A stretch of DNA of 64,000 nt from Cepaea nemoralis (taxonomy: Eukaryota > Mollusca > Gastropoda > Stylommatophora > Helicidae). This document shows positions 23,738-33,990 of the stretch, one piece after another (position 1 is the stretch's first letter; every line of letters begins with the position of its first letter). The position numbers and the translations under genes were made by a program. The stretch is taken from NCBI GenBank assembly GCA_014155875.1, contig JACEFZ010025058.1, positions 3,021,001 through 3,085,000 on the forward strand, given 5' to 3'. The notes under the pieces are model-generated. The model did not search any database. It was not told where the DNA came from and saw only the letters and a list, made by a program, of their open reading frames with translations.

Positions 23738-24355
23738 TTATACACAATATGCATGGATTAATTCATTCAGTAGCATGTCCTTTGCAGAACCTCGCTCCCA
23801 TAACAACTTCCGGACAACCTCTCGATCATAAGCAAGATGTCCCGCGTTCGATACACACATCTGGAGATCATCCGCCACATCCTGCACCCATATTCTCTTT
23901 GGCCTTCCTCTTCCTTTCTTCCCAGGCATATACCCTTCCATTATTATTCTCTCCAAACTTTCGTGACGTTTCAAGTGACCAAAATATTTCAATTGTCTTT
24001 GTTTTATCGTCTTTAATAGCCAACCTTCTTCAATATTCAGCTCTTGAAGTATAGATGCATTTGTTCTTTTCTTTACCCAAGATATTCTTAGAACTCGTCT
24101 ATAACATTTATATTCAAAGGCATTTATGCGCTGTTCAGCTTGTTTAGTAAGTGTCCAGGTCTCACAGGCGTATGTTGCAATGGGAAAAATGCATGCGTTT
24201 AAAAATCTAATTTTGTAGCTCTGTTCCACTGCTAATTTATTCAGTTGTTTTAGTCTTTGAAGAGCAACTGATGGTCGTCGTTTAATTTCTTTCATTGTGT
24301 CACCGTTGGTGGTAATCAATAACCCAAGATATTCGAAATTTTCCACCACCTCCAA
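23738..24355 (-). pseudogene. LINE E C-terminal region, 205 codons
   Basis: An open minus-strand stretch: VVENFEYLGLLITTNGD, then IATYACETWTLTKQAEQRI, YRRVLRISWVKKRTNAS, LKYFGHLKRH and KKGRGRPKRIWVQDVADDL. This is the post-RT tail typical of RTE-like LINEs. The last codons (ELIHAYCV) run into mariner DNA at about 23748, where the stop is supplied. Confidence 0.8.
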
Positions 24356-24372
24356 TCTTTCCTCAACATATA

Positions 24373-25522
24373 CGAGGGTGAGTTAATAAGTAAGTCATAA
24401 ATGGCTGTAGAAAAATAACTAACTATGATAACAACTTGAAACGTGTTTATTTTTATACATAAATTGTCCCTTTATTTCTCAACATAATTTCCACCAACAT
24501 TGATGCACTTATCACATCGTTTTATCAGTCCTCCAAAACCGGTCGCATAGAACTGTGTGCTCTATTTTCTAAACCACGTTTTCTCTTCACATTCAACTTC
24601 GGCGTCACTCGCGAAATGTCTCCCGCCCAGATGCGTTTTCAGTGGACTTAGTTTTCATTGGGCTTAGCCCCTAGCGTTTTCCCGTAAAGTGGTGCATAAC
24701 TGGGTAGAAAAAGTTACGAGGGTGAGTTAATAAGTAAGTCACACAGTTCTGTGGGATGGCCGGTACATGATATAAAAGCACGCAGTTCTATGCAGCGGTT
24801 TTGGAGGACTGATAAAACGATGTCATAAGTGTATCAATGTTGGTGGAATGGTTCCGTCGCCCTGCTACCGAGTAAGTGCGTGGCGCGACTCTGTGAGCTG
24901 TGATAATCACGTGGAATGCTTCTACATGTTCGCTTTTCTTTGTACAGTGACCTGCATGTTCGGAACAATGGCTACTGGCTGTTGCTGAATTGACTGTTTT
25001 ACCTTTTTATTACGAGTGCATTTTTCAGGAGACTCCTGGGAGTTGGTGCTGGAGCTAAGGAGTTCGTGCTTTCGGCGGGTCGCAGTGCGGATAGAGACAG
25101 AGCCATGTGAGAAAACCTGGGTCAATAAGGTCTTTCTGGTGACTGCCGATTCCATCGACGATGAACTGTGGTTTTCGAGGAGGACTTTTGTGTTGGCATT
25201 CTGGCGGCGGCATATGCACAGTGTACCTGTGCGGGCTGCTGGATTGCCGAGACTCCTGTCTGTTCCACTTTTCACAATTGACAGTGGGGAGCATTTTCTG
25301 TGATATTCACTGGCACAGGAACGGAGCATAATGGGGACGACCCGTTGCCGTGAAGTTGGAACCTCGACTAACTAACTAACTAACTAACTAACTAATGATA
25401 GTGGAAATTATGTTGAGAAATAAAGGGACAATGTATGTATAAAAATAAACTGGTTTCACCTTGTTATCATAGTTAGTTATTTTTCTACAGCCATTTGTGA
25501 CTTACTGATTAACTTATCCTCG
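24373..25522. mobile_element. Foldback mariner derivative in LINE E
   Basis: Ends CGAGGGTGAGTTAATAAGTA and its inverse at 25502-25522 flank arms of about 200 bp in inverted orientation. Each arm contains the last codons of a mariner-type transposase (left arm, minus strand: GGLIKRCDKCINVGGNYVEK). TA precedes the left end; the right side reads TG. A second copy of the terminal motif lies internally at 24716. It looks like an inverted dimer of a mariner 3' end. Confidence 0.78.
24849..25398 (+). mobile_element. SINE-3 (TAAC tail), 550 bp, inside the foldback
   Basis: TGGTGGAA (24841-24848) and TAGTGGAA (25399-25406) flank an insert ending in (CTAA)n. It matches the minus-strand copy at 42507-43068 at both ends. 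At 25017-25115 it contains a SINE-1 core absent from the other copy, so it is itself composite. Confidence 0.75.
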
Positions 25523-25882
25523 TGTTTCTTTCACCATAGTAGTTTTATCTGCATGAATTTTCATTGTTTTTGCCATGTTAAGATATAAGTTGTGATTTTC
25601 ACTATTTCTTTGGGTTGGGGTTATTAGTGTTTCTATACCATTCTGTGATATGGATAGTAATACTGTATCATCAACATATCGAATCACTGGTATTTTATGA
25701 CCACATATATACGGCATTATATTGCTCCCTGGTTATATCATCTCTGACATTTCACATTATATTTTCGGCGTACAGGTTAAACAAATAGGGTGACAGTACA
25801 CAGCCCTCACGGAATCCTTGCTTGATGTCAAACCAGTCTGATGTCTCACCATCAATTCTAACCGCTGCGAGTTGGTCTAGTT

Positions 25883-26270
25883 CAGTGGTTCTCAAACGGT
25901 GGAGAATTCCTCCGGGGGGGGGGGGGGGGATTTTACGGTTTCCAGGGGGAGGGGGAATTAAGATTAATTAAATATCGCGTTAATACAAGAACCGATTACT
26001 TGATATTTATTTTCCTCCATACTTTACGGTTCTGTACTTCTCGTCTTTCTGAAATTCGTTTTATACTGTAAATAAGCCCGAAAATCAAATAACGTTGTAT
26101 GTAGACGTATATACATGTTCTAGTATGTGTTATTAAATTTACCTTCCATTTTTACGTGTACTATGTACGGGGGAAGGGGGGTGTAGGGAGGAAATACGAA
26201 AAAAAGGGGGTGGGAGACATTCTAAACATATGGTAAAGGGCTGCAAGGCCACAAAAGGTTGATATCATTG
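25883..26270 (+). mobile_element. Miniature hAT, left copy
   Basis: 388 bp starting CAGTGGTTCTCAAAC and ending GGTTGATATCATTG, a degenerate terminus. It aligns along its length with the reverse complement of 29260-29663, including a G-rich run, CGCGTTAATACAAGAACCGA and TTTACGGTTCT. It has no coding capacity, so it would depend on a transposase from elsewhere. Confidence 0.78.
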
Positions 26271-26881
26271 ATTGATGATTGATTGATTTCGGAACCGACA
26301 TCACAGCATTCGGGGCATTCCCATAAGCACTCCATCCCCATCCTCAGAAGCCAGCGAAGAATTCCAATCCCAATAGTACCAGTAGCAATCTGATTATATG
26401 TGCGTCTCGCCTTTCCTCTAAGCATCGATCGTCGACCAGATCCTTTCGTCACTCCTCGCTGTCTCATTCTTGCCAGACCATGGTGATCCATTTGCTCCTC
26501 CGAGGTGTACACGTGCTCGCACAAGGCTGCAACCACGTCTGCCTTATCATGCATCAATACTCCACCAAGTTTCGCAGAGCCAGCCAATCTGTCTGCCTGT
26601 TCATTCCCCAGCACACCAGCACTCCCCGGAGAAAAGATCCAGTCGATGCTCGCCACCCGTGACTTCCGAAGCGAAGCAAGCCACTCTGCACGAAGCTTGC
26701 CTGTCCTCACCCAACTCAGCGTGCTTTCTGAGTCAGTTACAATCACGATGTGTCTGTGTATCGTATTCTCCATCCAGGGGAAAGCTGCGCTGACTGCCTC
26801 CACCTTCATTCTTAAGCTAGATGTTGTGGTATCATATGCCAGGCTCTCCTGCACCAAACGTAGACCATTAGCTTTTGCCAA
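26222..26881 (-). pseudogene. LINE C2 RNase H and C-terminal end, 219 codons
   Basis: Carries SLRMKVEAVSAAF (the catalytic Glu position reads K-V-E as against M-E-V-E in 19913-20692), IVTDSES, GNEQADRLAG and CPECCDVGS. The first RNase H Asp (IIYTDGSV) lies in the upstream frame at 26909-27145. The final codons extend past the tail into the miniature hAT and are spurious. Confidence 0.78.
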
Positions 26882-29259
26882 GAACTCCCAGGCACTTCTA
26901 CTACCTCTCTACACCGAACCATCTGTGTAGATAATCACGTCACCCGGGCGAGCATTATCCTGAATTAGTTGCTGGATTTCCACTTTCATGGCCCCTGCTG
27001 GCCACTCCCTGCACTCCCGGCTCAATGTGATTATAACTCTGCACAAGTCTAACTGTTCCGCTGGCACTCTGACCCACTCCTCTCCTCGCCAAGCATCTCG
27101 AAGATGCACACCTGTCTGATCGTATCCTCCGCCTGAGCCATCCATGATTTCCCTCTTATCTGTCGCTGGCCCTTAACTGCGTCCAGCGCCTCAGGCAACG
27201 GGTGATCTGTGTCAGCAGCTACTATGAAGTATGCCTTCGCCTGCATCAACTTGTGCCTACCAGCAACAGTCGGCAAACCAAGGATGTACTGCATACACAC
27301 TACTGGGGTGTCTCTGGTGAAGCCCACAATGACCCGCAGAGCCTCGTTCTGTATGCGCTCCAATCTCATCAGCTGACTCTTTGAGACAGTGAGCAGTCCT
27401 AGTCAATAATCAGTCACTGAGAGTATCAAGTGCTGGTATAGTCTGAAAAGCATTCTCTGCTCTATGCCCATTGCATCCATAGTTTTAAGTGCGTTGAGTC
27501 CCTGTTGAGATCTTGTCACAACCGTCTCCACTTGATCCTTGAAGGATAGGCTCCTGTCGAATGTGATTCCCAGATACTTCAGTTTGTTCTCTCTGTTGAC
27601 GCTTCCACCATCTATCGTGAGGCTTGGAACATCAGCTCTCACAATCCTGTTGTCCAGAGAGCACCACAAAACAGCTGCTTTTTCCGAGTGGATGACAGCA
27701 CCCAATTCAGTGCACCAGTCAATCACTTTGTCTACTGCCGCCTGTAGCTCCTGGGCTGTTTGCTCCCTATCCCTCCCTGCCTATATGCAAGAATATCATC
27801 TGCAAATGTTAGTATCCTTCCAAGCCCTGGTACTTCTAGGTTTGCAATTTTGCTCGTATACACGTCCAAGAGCACCGGCGAGATTGCGGATCCCTGTGGC
27901 AGTCCCGGGGTTAAAATATGTGGCTCTGAGGTCCATGCACCCAGATGGAGAGCAATCCGACGAGAATGCAGGACGGCCGCTATCCAGTTCACCAACCAGG
28001 GATTGATCCCCTTTTCCATCAGTGGGGTCATCAAAATATCATATCGAATTCTATTGTACGCATCCTCGAGATCAAGCGCTGCCACCATCGTTTCCTGTCT
28101 ACTCTGGAACCCCTCATAAACGTGAAAGTAAAAAGTGGCTGCATTTGACCAGGTATCTTTTCCTGGCCTTTAGCTCCCCAGGCCTCTTGGAAGAAGCTTC
28201 CCCCTTTCCAAAAACTCTTTTAACATGACAGCGACTATCTTCTCTAGAACCTTCCCAGATGTATTTTGAAGGGTGATGATCCTAAATCCGCTAAGCTTTG
28301 AATGATCCTTGAATAGTTTTGGGAGAGGGATGAGATAACCGTATACCCAATCCTGCGGTACTGATGCTGTCCTAATGCTCTGGTTAAAGCAGTCGGTCAT
28401 CTCCTTCAGGTCTACATCGTTCAAAGCCTTCATGTGGCCATACCTGACCCCATCAGGCCCTGGTGCCGTGTCGTTTGCCTTTTTCAAAATATGTTTAACA
28501 TCTTCAATCCGTATGATGTCTTCATAAGGCATATTCTTTATGGTGCCAGATAGCTCCTCTCTAACTGCATCCCTGGTGTCCATATCATCATGATTGGTCT
28601 GCTCTAACAATCTCTGGAGAAACGCCCCCCCCCCCCCTTTCTCTTTGTCTGTTGTCACGCGCACACCATCTCTATAATTTGTTCCCACTGTCATAGGCCG
28701 ATCTTTTCTTTGTATATGTCTGTGCAATTTCCAGAATTTTTGTAGTGTTTTATCACCTCCAATCTCATTCATGAAACATTCCCATTTTGCCTTTATGGCT
28801 TCTGCAGCACAGCGCTTGAAAACCTCCACCTTGTCTTTCTTGACATTTTCCGCCATGTCCACTTCCTGTCGTGAGCTTCTGGTGTCTGTCGCACTTTCCT
28901 TAGCTGCTTCACTGCAGCTCTCTTTGCTTTCAAAGCCTGGTCTACTTCTGGGGTCCACCATGGGGGGTGCATAAAAGGAGTTTTAACAGCCCTGTTGCAT
29001 GCCCCCTGTCTGAGGCGTCCAAGAAGGCTGTCGATCCACTCATACCGGAAGGTCTTGCGCGATCTCCCAGCCTTAAATTTCCTGGATTTAGAGATCAGGA
29101 CTCAGCATGGCATGTGATAACTCCCTTGGTCATTCAAAACAGTCCACTTTACATCAAGGACAGATGACTGGGAGACAAGTGCCAAGTCAATAGCTGTGTC
29201 CGCATCGCCAGGCCTCATTGCCATTCTAGTTGGCTTACCATGAAATAATTGGTCTAGAC
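26271..29259 (-). mobile_element. LINE C2, longest copy
   Basis: Minus strand from the end of the endonuclease (GDADTAIDLALVS, 29100-29259) through RT and RNase H to a (GATT)n tail at 26271. Motif A region ALDLEDAYNRIRYD, motif B GLPQGSAISPVLLD and motif C LTFADDILAYRQG are all present. Stops and shifts near 28100, 27730, 27400 and 26900 make it inactive. Its 5' side ends exactly at a miniature hAT terminus. Confidence 0.85.
28170..28961 (-). pseudogene. LINE C2 endonuclease-RT linker and RT fingers, 263 codons
   Basis: A long basic linker (AAEAIKAKWECFMNEIGGDK) precedes IEDVKHILKKANDTAPGPDGVRYG, the classic conserved lead-in to LINE RT. VPQDWVYGYLIPLPK and FRIITLQNTSGKVLEKIV follow. It stops before motif A, which continues in another frame at 27732-28088. 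Confidence 0.82.
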
Positions 29260-29663
29260 CAGTGGTTCTCACCCTTTTTTGGCCCGAGCCCCCCTTCACC
29301 ATATTTTTCAGAACGTCATTCCTCCCCCCCCCCCCCTTTCATATTTCCTACCTAAAATCCCCCCCCCCCTTTTTTTAAAAAACAAAGTATACGTAATAAT
29401 GGAAACTAAATTTAATAGCCCATACTAAAACAAGTCTAGACATCCACATAAAACGTGATTTGTGTGTTTACTTACTTTATAAAAAGAATGTTAGAAGGGT
29501 GAGACGTATAGAACCGTAAAGTATGATGGGAAAAACAATATCAAATAATCGGTTCTTGTATTAACGCGATCTTGAAATAATTTTAATTCCCACCTGGAAA
29601 CCACCATAAAATTCCCCCTGGGGGTGGAGGGGGGGGGGATTCCCCACCGGATGAGAACCACTG
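29260..29663 (-). mobile_element. Miniature hAT, right copy
   Basis: 404 bp bounded by CAGTGGTTCTCA and TGAGAACCACTG, with octamers GTCTAGAC (29252-29259, in LINE C2) and GTCTAGGC (29664-29671, in LINE E). The palindromic GTCTAGAC is a plausible preferred hAT site. Long C and G runs lie near each end. Confidence 0.8.
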
Positions 29664-30751
29664 GTCTAGGCAGAGCATTTTTATGAGTTGTACTACATGT
29701 AATGGAACGCCCATATTTCTCATGATTTTCCAAAGTTTCTGATTGTTGTACACAGTCAAATGCCTATGAATAATCCACAAAACATGAGAATAGGTTTACA
29801 TTAAATTCTCTGCACTTCTCTATTATTAACGCATGTTGAGTATGTGATCTCTTGTTCCTCTTCCTTATCTTAATAGCGCTTAAACCACGTTAAATCACTT
29901 CTTCCATTTTTTTACGAAGTCTTCCCATTATGATTCTTAGTAGAATTTTTACTTGCATGACTGATCAGGGCAACAATTCTATATTTGGTGCATAATTTCA
30001 GGTTTCCCTTTATTGATATTGGAATGAATATAATTCTTTTCCAATCTTTTGGTCATATACCATATTTCCATATCTTTTTACATAATGCGTGCTTTTTTTT
30101 CTCCTCCCGTTTTAATTAGTTCAGCTGGTATCTCATCACATCCTATTGATTTACCATTCTTCAGGTTCTTTATTGCCCATTCAATTTCATCTAATGAGGG
30201 TTCCGGTTCTGTCTCTGCTGACATTGATTCATGTATATCATTCATATCCTCACAGTCATTCATATCATACATTCCACTACAGTATTCCTGCTATCTTTCT
30301 AGAATTTGTCTAGATTCTGTTAAGGTATTTCCCAACTTGTCACAGATAACATTTAATTGAGGCTGAACATTTCTTGTCAATAACTTCATTTATTTGAACA
30401 TCTCGTAATCTCTCTCATTCTTCTGATATTGCACTATTGCAATACAACAATCTTGTATATATTGGTTTTTGTCCTTTCTTGTGTTCTTTCTTATTTCTCG
30501 TGTTAAAGATTTATACTTCATTCCACTGTTATCGATTTCTCCTTTCTTTTTCAGTTCCCTTCGTTGGTTTATTAATTCTAACGTGCATGGTGTAATCCAT
30601 GTCTTATGTTGCTTAGTCCTGGTCGGAATTAAATCTTTGGCTGCTGTTATCAAGATATCTCTAGCTTGTACATCAGGTGTCATTTCCTCTTGTAGAGACA
30701 TCAAGACCCCAAAACGTAATGTCATGTAACTATCGGTATTATTGAGCATAA

Positions 30752-31800
30752 TCGCCATCATATTGTTCGGCTTTATGCCAGCACGGAACAATTGCATGTA
30801 TTCTTCGTACCAGATTTTGTCTTGACCAGGTAGCCATATTCTTCGCTGCGTGAATCACTTCTTCATAATCTTCAAACCTTGTCCCGCTGAGTGCATCTTT
30901 AAGTGGACAACATACATGAAAATCAGAGGGTGCCACATCGGGACTATAGGGTGGATGTGGTAGTACAGTCCAACACAAATTGGTGATTGTTTCCCGTGTT
31001 GCCAGACATGTGTGAGGGCGCGCTTTGTCGTGAAGTAGAAGCAGGGATGCTTGATTCTTGTGCGGCCGAACTCCGCGAAAACGTTGATTGAGTTTATTTG
31101 TTTCAATTTCTTAATGTAAGCTCGCAAATTGATTGTCTCATTGTCTCTCCTTTTTGAATAAAATCAACAAGAATTACACCTTGAGAGTGCCAATAGACAG
31201 TGCTCATGACCTTTCTAGCTGAAGGAGTTGTCTTGAATGTCATTCTTCGTGGTGATTACTTATGATGCCACTCCATTGACTATCGTAATGTCTCAGTTTC
31301 AAAACGATGTGCTCAGGTTTCGTCACATGTAACGAAATTAGCCAAAACGTTCTCTCCGTCAGCATTGACACGTTCCAAAAATGCAGATGACATTGCTTTC
31401 CTTTGCAATCGGTGGTCATTTGTGAGACTTCGAGGAACCCATTTTGCCCAAACCTGAGACAGTCTGACAGTTTTCATAACTGCATTTGCACTACCATTGA
31501 TTCCTGTCAGTAAGGCCAACTGTTCAGTACTGATTCGCCTATAAGTTAAGAAAAATGACTCATCGCATTTCAACAATTTTGCGTTGGTGGCTGTGGCAGG
31601 ACATTCACGGCGTGGCTGATGAAGCAGCTCCATATCTTAACTTCCTGATTCTTTCATTCTCTGAACTCAGTGACTGATTGTACCCCTGTCGACCGCAAAC
31701 CTTCCAGACACATCACGCAAACGCGTGTGAAAGTCCACAAGTTTCCTGCTCTGCAACGAGAAATTCTATCACGATTCGCTGCTTATAAAGCAAGTTGTTA
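30752..31800 (-). pseudogene. Mariner transposase, D,D34D type
   Basis: Minus-strand pieces in order: N-terminal region, RLSQVWAKWVPRSLTNDHRL, FVTCDET (first catalytic Asp), YWHSQGVILVDFI, HDKARPHT (second Asp) and HPPYSPDVAPSDFH (third Asp). Exactly 34 residues separate the Asp of HDK and the Asp of APSD. It would cut and paste the element at TA sites. At least three frameshifts and stops separate the pieces, and the end reads WHKAEQYDGDYAQ. Confidence 0.85.
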
Positions 31801-31968
31801 ACACGCTCTATTTCAACAGTCTAGGGCATCCATATTTTTGGGCCAGTTGAGTTGGGATTGGGTGCACACAATTAGCATATACCATATTTGAGGTGTGCAA
31901 AATGTCATTTTACTATCTTTATTATTAGCTGGGAAAAACGACATGGTGCATTATTTTCTGGTCGTGGA

Positions 31969-32124
31969 TGTGTGTATTCTATAGAAATTCCTCGTCTTCT
32001 TTCTACCCCTGTGGTGCAAATTGTTTACTGTCCACTGATATCACAGGGCCATTAGTTGCAAATACGGGTTTACTTTAAAATCCCGAGGTATTCAATTATT
32101 TTTCCTGGGTTGTGAATATTCCAG
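31969..32124. other. Unassigned DNA
   Basis: A short AT-rich stretch between the mariner end and LINE D. A vague minus-strand LINE-like reading was not strong enough to call. Confidence 0.3.
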
Positions 32125-32930
32125 CTCTGTTTCACCATCATGTGCCATGCCGATAATGGTGGTCATCATGGTCCGTCATCTGGCACAATCACCAGACCTG
32201 GGTTAGGTCTGTGTTGTGGTCCCGATTATGTCATGTGGCCAAGCCATCCAGGTAGTTTCTCTCTGCCTTCCCCTTTCTCTTTCCCCATAATATTTGCCAG
32301 TTGTCACTGTTTTTCAAAATTTGTTTCGTTTAATAAAGTGCACAAAATCTTGACTCTCCACGTCTACACATCAGTTTTCACATGTTTCTTGTAGAACGTG
32401 CTTATTGGTCTCTCTATTTGCCCATGGTTGGGTATATCACGTCAATACTCTTTTCTTGTTTTCCCGATGCAAATCACATCTGTTTATTGGCCAGTATGAT
32501 GACAACTGGCAAGATCTAAGGGAAGAGACCAAGGGAAAGACCGATAGGTAAAAATCTGGATGGCTTGGCCACGTGGCGTGGTCGATACGGGAACACGGAG
32601 TTGATCCACGACTCTGGTGATCGAGTGAGATGGCAAAACATGACCGCCCACGCTTATCGGCATGGCACATGATGGATGGATGGATGTTTTCCAACTTGCA
32701 AAAGGCTGCATTTGCCATGACGATTCTTGTTCTAATCCTTACAAGGCACCTTCCATCAGATGTTGCTACATTTCCGGGATAGGTGTATCAATACACCTGT
32801 TTAAGAATGTTCCCTGGGATGTTACTAAGTGGTATTTCGTTTTTTGTGACACGACCATAATCTCTGTTTACTTACAAGTTAATTCTAACTCTCCTTCATA
32901 CCTGGTTCTATATTAACTGCATGCCTCACA
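32125..32930 (-). mobile_element. LINE D copy interrupted by another LINE D
   Basis: The 3' end (CATGTGCCATGCCGATAA…) to about 32496 resumes at 32686-32930, where the sequence matches 63060-63290. It is decayed, with no useful open frame. The interruption at 32497-32685 is in the opposite orientation. Confidence 0.7.
32497..32685 (+). mobile_element. Short LINE D 3' end, about 190 bp
   Basis: The plus strand holds the basic stretch and LDGLATWRG…DSGDRVRWQNMTAHAYRHGT region, then (GATG)n. It resembles 18074-18228 but is slightly longer. A convincing TSD was not found. Confidence 0.75.
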
Positions 32931-33990
32931 TATTACAAGGTGGGAATCTCCCATCAACAGGTGTATCATCATCATCAAGTTTCCTGCCGGTTAGTGTGGC
33001 CGAACAGGCTTCTCTAAATCACGTGTACATCCACAGATGTATATAAAAATAATGAGCGAACGAAATCTACTGTTCAATATTTTAATATCAAAAGACTCCT
33101 TTACCAAAATGTGCACACATTGTATTAGACGCTACATGATCCCATTGTCAAAATTACTTTTATTGTCTTTTTTTCAGTTATCAATATTTGCCTGATTGCA
33201 TTTTTGTTATATGTGACGTTTCCATATATAATATTTCTTTTAAAATATATTAATGTATATTTAAGTACACCATTTACACTGTAGACTTGTCTTTGGTTTT
33301 GTCCGTTTAAATCTATTTATAGTATAATGTCCACATATAGCAATTACAAATTCATTAGCCAGTATGTTACCGAGGCTGACAAGCAACGCAAAGCATACTA
33401 TCACTGTAACCCTACATGTTGTAGGAGACGACTAGATCGGGTTGGCTTGACACTAGCAACCTCATCCCGTAGAAAACTTTAGCTGTGAAATCCAACCAAT
33501 CAAAACCAGTCAATAAAGGGCTTAGCGTGAGCTGATTGAGGGACGACGCTCCACTGGGAGATGACAGGCAGAAGAAGAGAAAACCAAGAGCCATTCATTG
33601 CTGTAAAGTTCTGTATGGCCGCTGACCTTGGCTCGACAAAAAAATGTCCTCCTTGTGCAATTATGTCGAAATAAGAGCAAGAAAGTAAACAACGTTTGTG
33701 ATTTGGAGACGCAATGAATGTTTCAATCTGATGGTGATGTTTGATTCTGCAAGAAAATGATGAATCGATATATACATACATCTATTTGTTGTTGCTACAG
33801 TTTATCCTGCCGATGTTCATATCTTGCAGATGATCAGTCTTGTGCAAAGATTTAAATTCTGCCCGACATAAACAGGAAATAGATTTTTAAAAAGCACTGT
33901 AATCACATTTCGATGAACGACCTACTCAGATACATCTGATGTGGTGTTCACAGCTAAAGCTGATTAAATTAACATTGTCTTGTCTTTTGG
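32931..33990. other. Unassigned DNA
   Basis: No element recognised. Open frames at 33412-33781 on the minus strand have no known motif. Confidence 0.4.

Larger units (their letters stand above)
25883..29663. mobile_element. hAT-bounded composite, 3.78 kb
   Basis: The outer ends CAGTGGTTCTCA at 25883 and TGAGAACCACTG at 29652-29663 are inverse copies of a hAT-type terminus. They are flanked by GTCTAGTT (25875-25882) and GTCTAGGC (29664-29671). Deleting the segment plus one octamer restores the LINE E frame (…MLCLD/QLAAVRID…). Inside are a miniature hAT at each end in inverted orientation and LINE C2 between them. Confidence 0.7.
23748..30720 (-). mobile_element. LINE E inside mariner, split in three
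   Basis: Pieces on the minus strand are 30720-29664 (linker and RT fingers: IEWAIKNLKNGKSIGCDEIPAEL), 25882-25523 (RT: GFREGCVLSPYLFNLYAEN, RYVDDTVLL) and 24372-23748 (C-terminal). Removing the two insertions and one copy of each target duplication rejoins codons in frame at both junctions. About 2.0 kb of LINE remains, 5'-truncated before the RT. The endonuclease is not seen. Confidence 0.8.
23668..31968 (-). mobile_element. Split mariner: outermost layer of the nest
   Basis: Left end CGTGGGGCATTCAGAAAGTA at 23668 follows TA. Its inverse, TGGTGCATTATTTTCTGG, is at about 31944-31961. Mariner sequence proper is 23668-23748 (3' end) plus about 30720-31968 (transposase), together about 1.3 kb, the usual mariner length. 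The 7 kb between is LINE E with its own insertions. That both ends belong to one element is inferred from matching termini, orientation and summed length. Confidence 0.72.

Noticed and set aside
25055..25303. Open frames on both strands as a host exon
   Set aside because: They lie wholly inside SINE-3, whose second copy at 42507 lacks the same frame.
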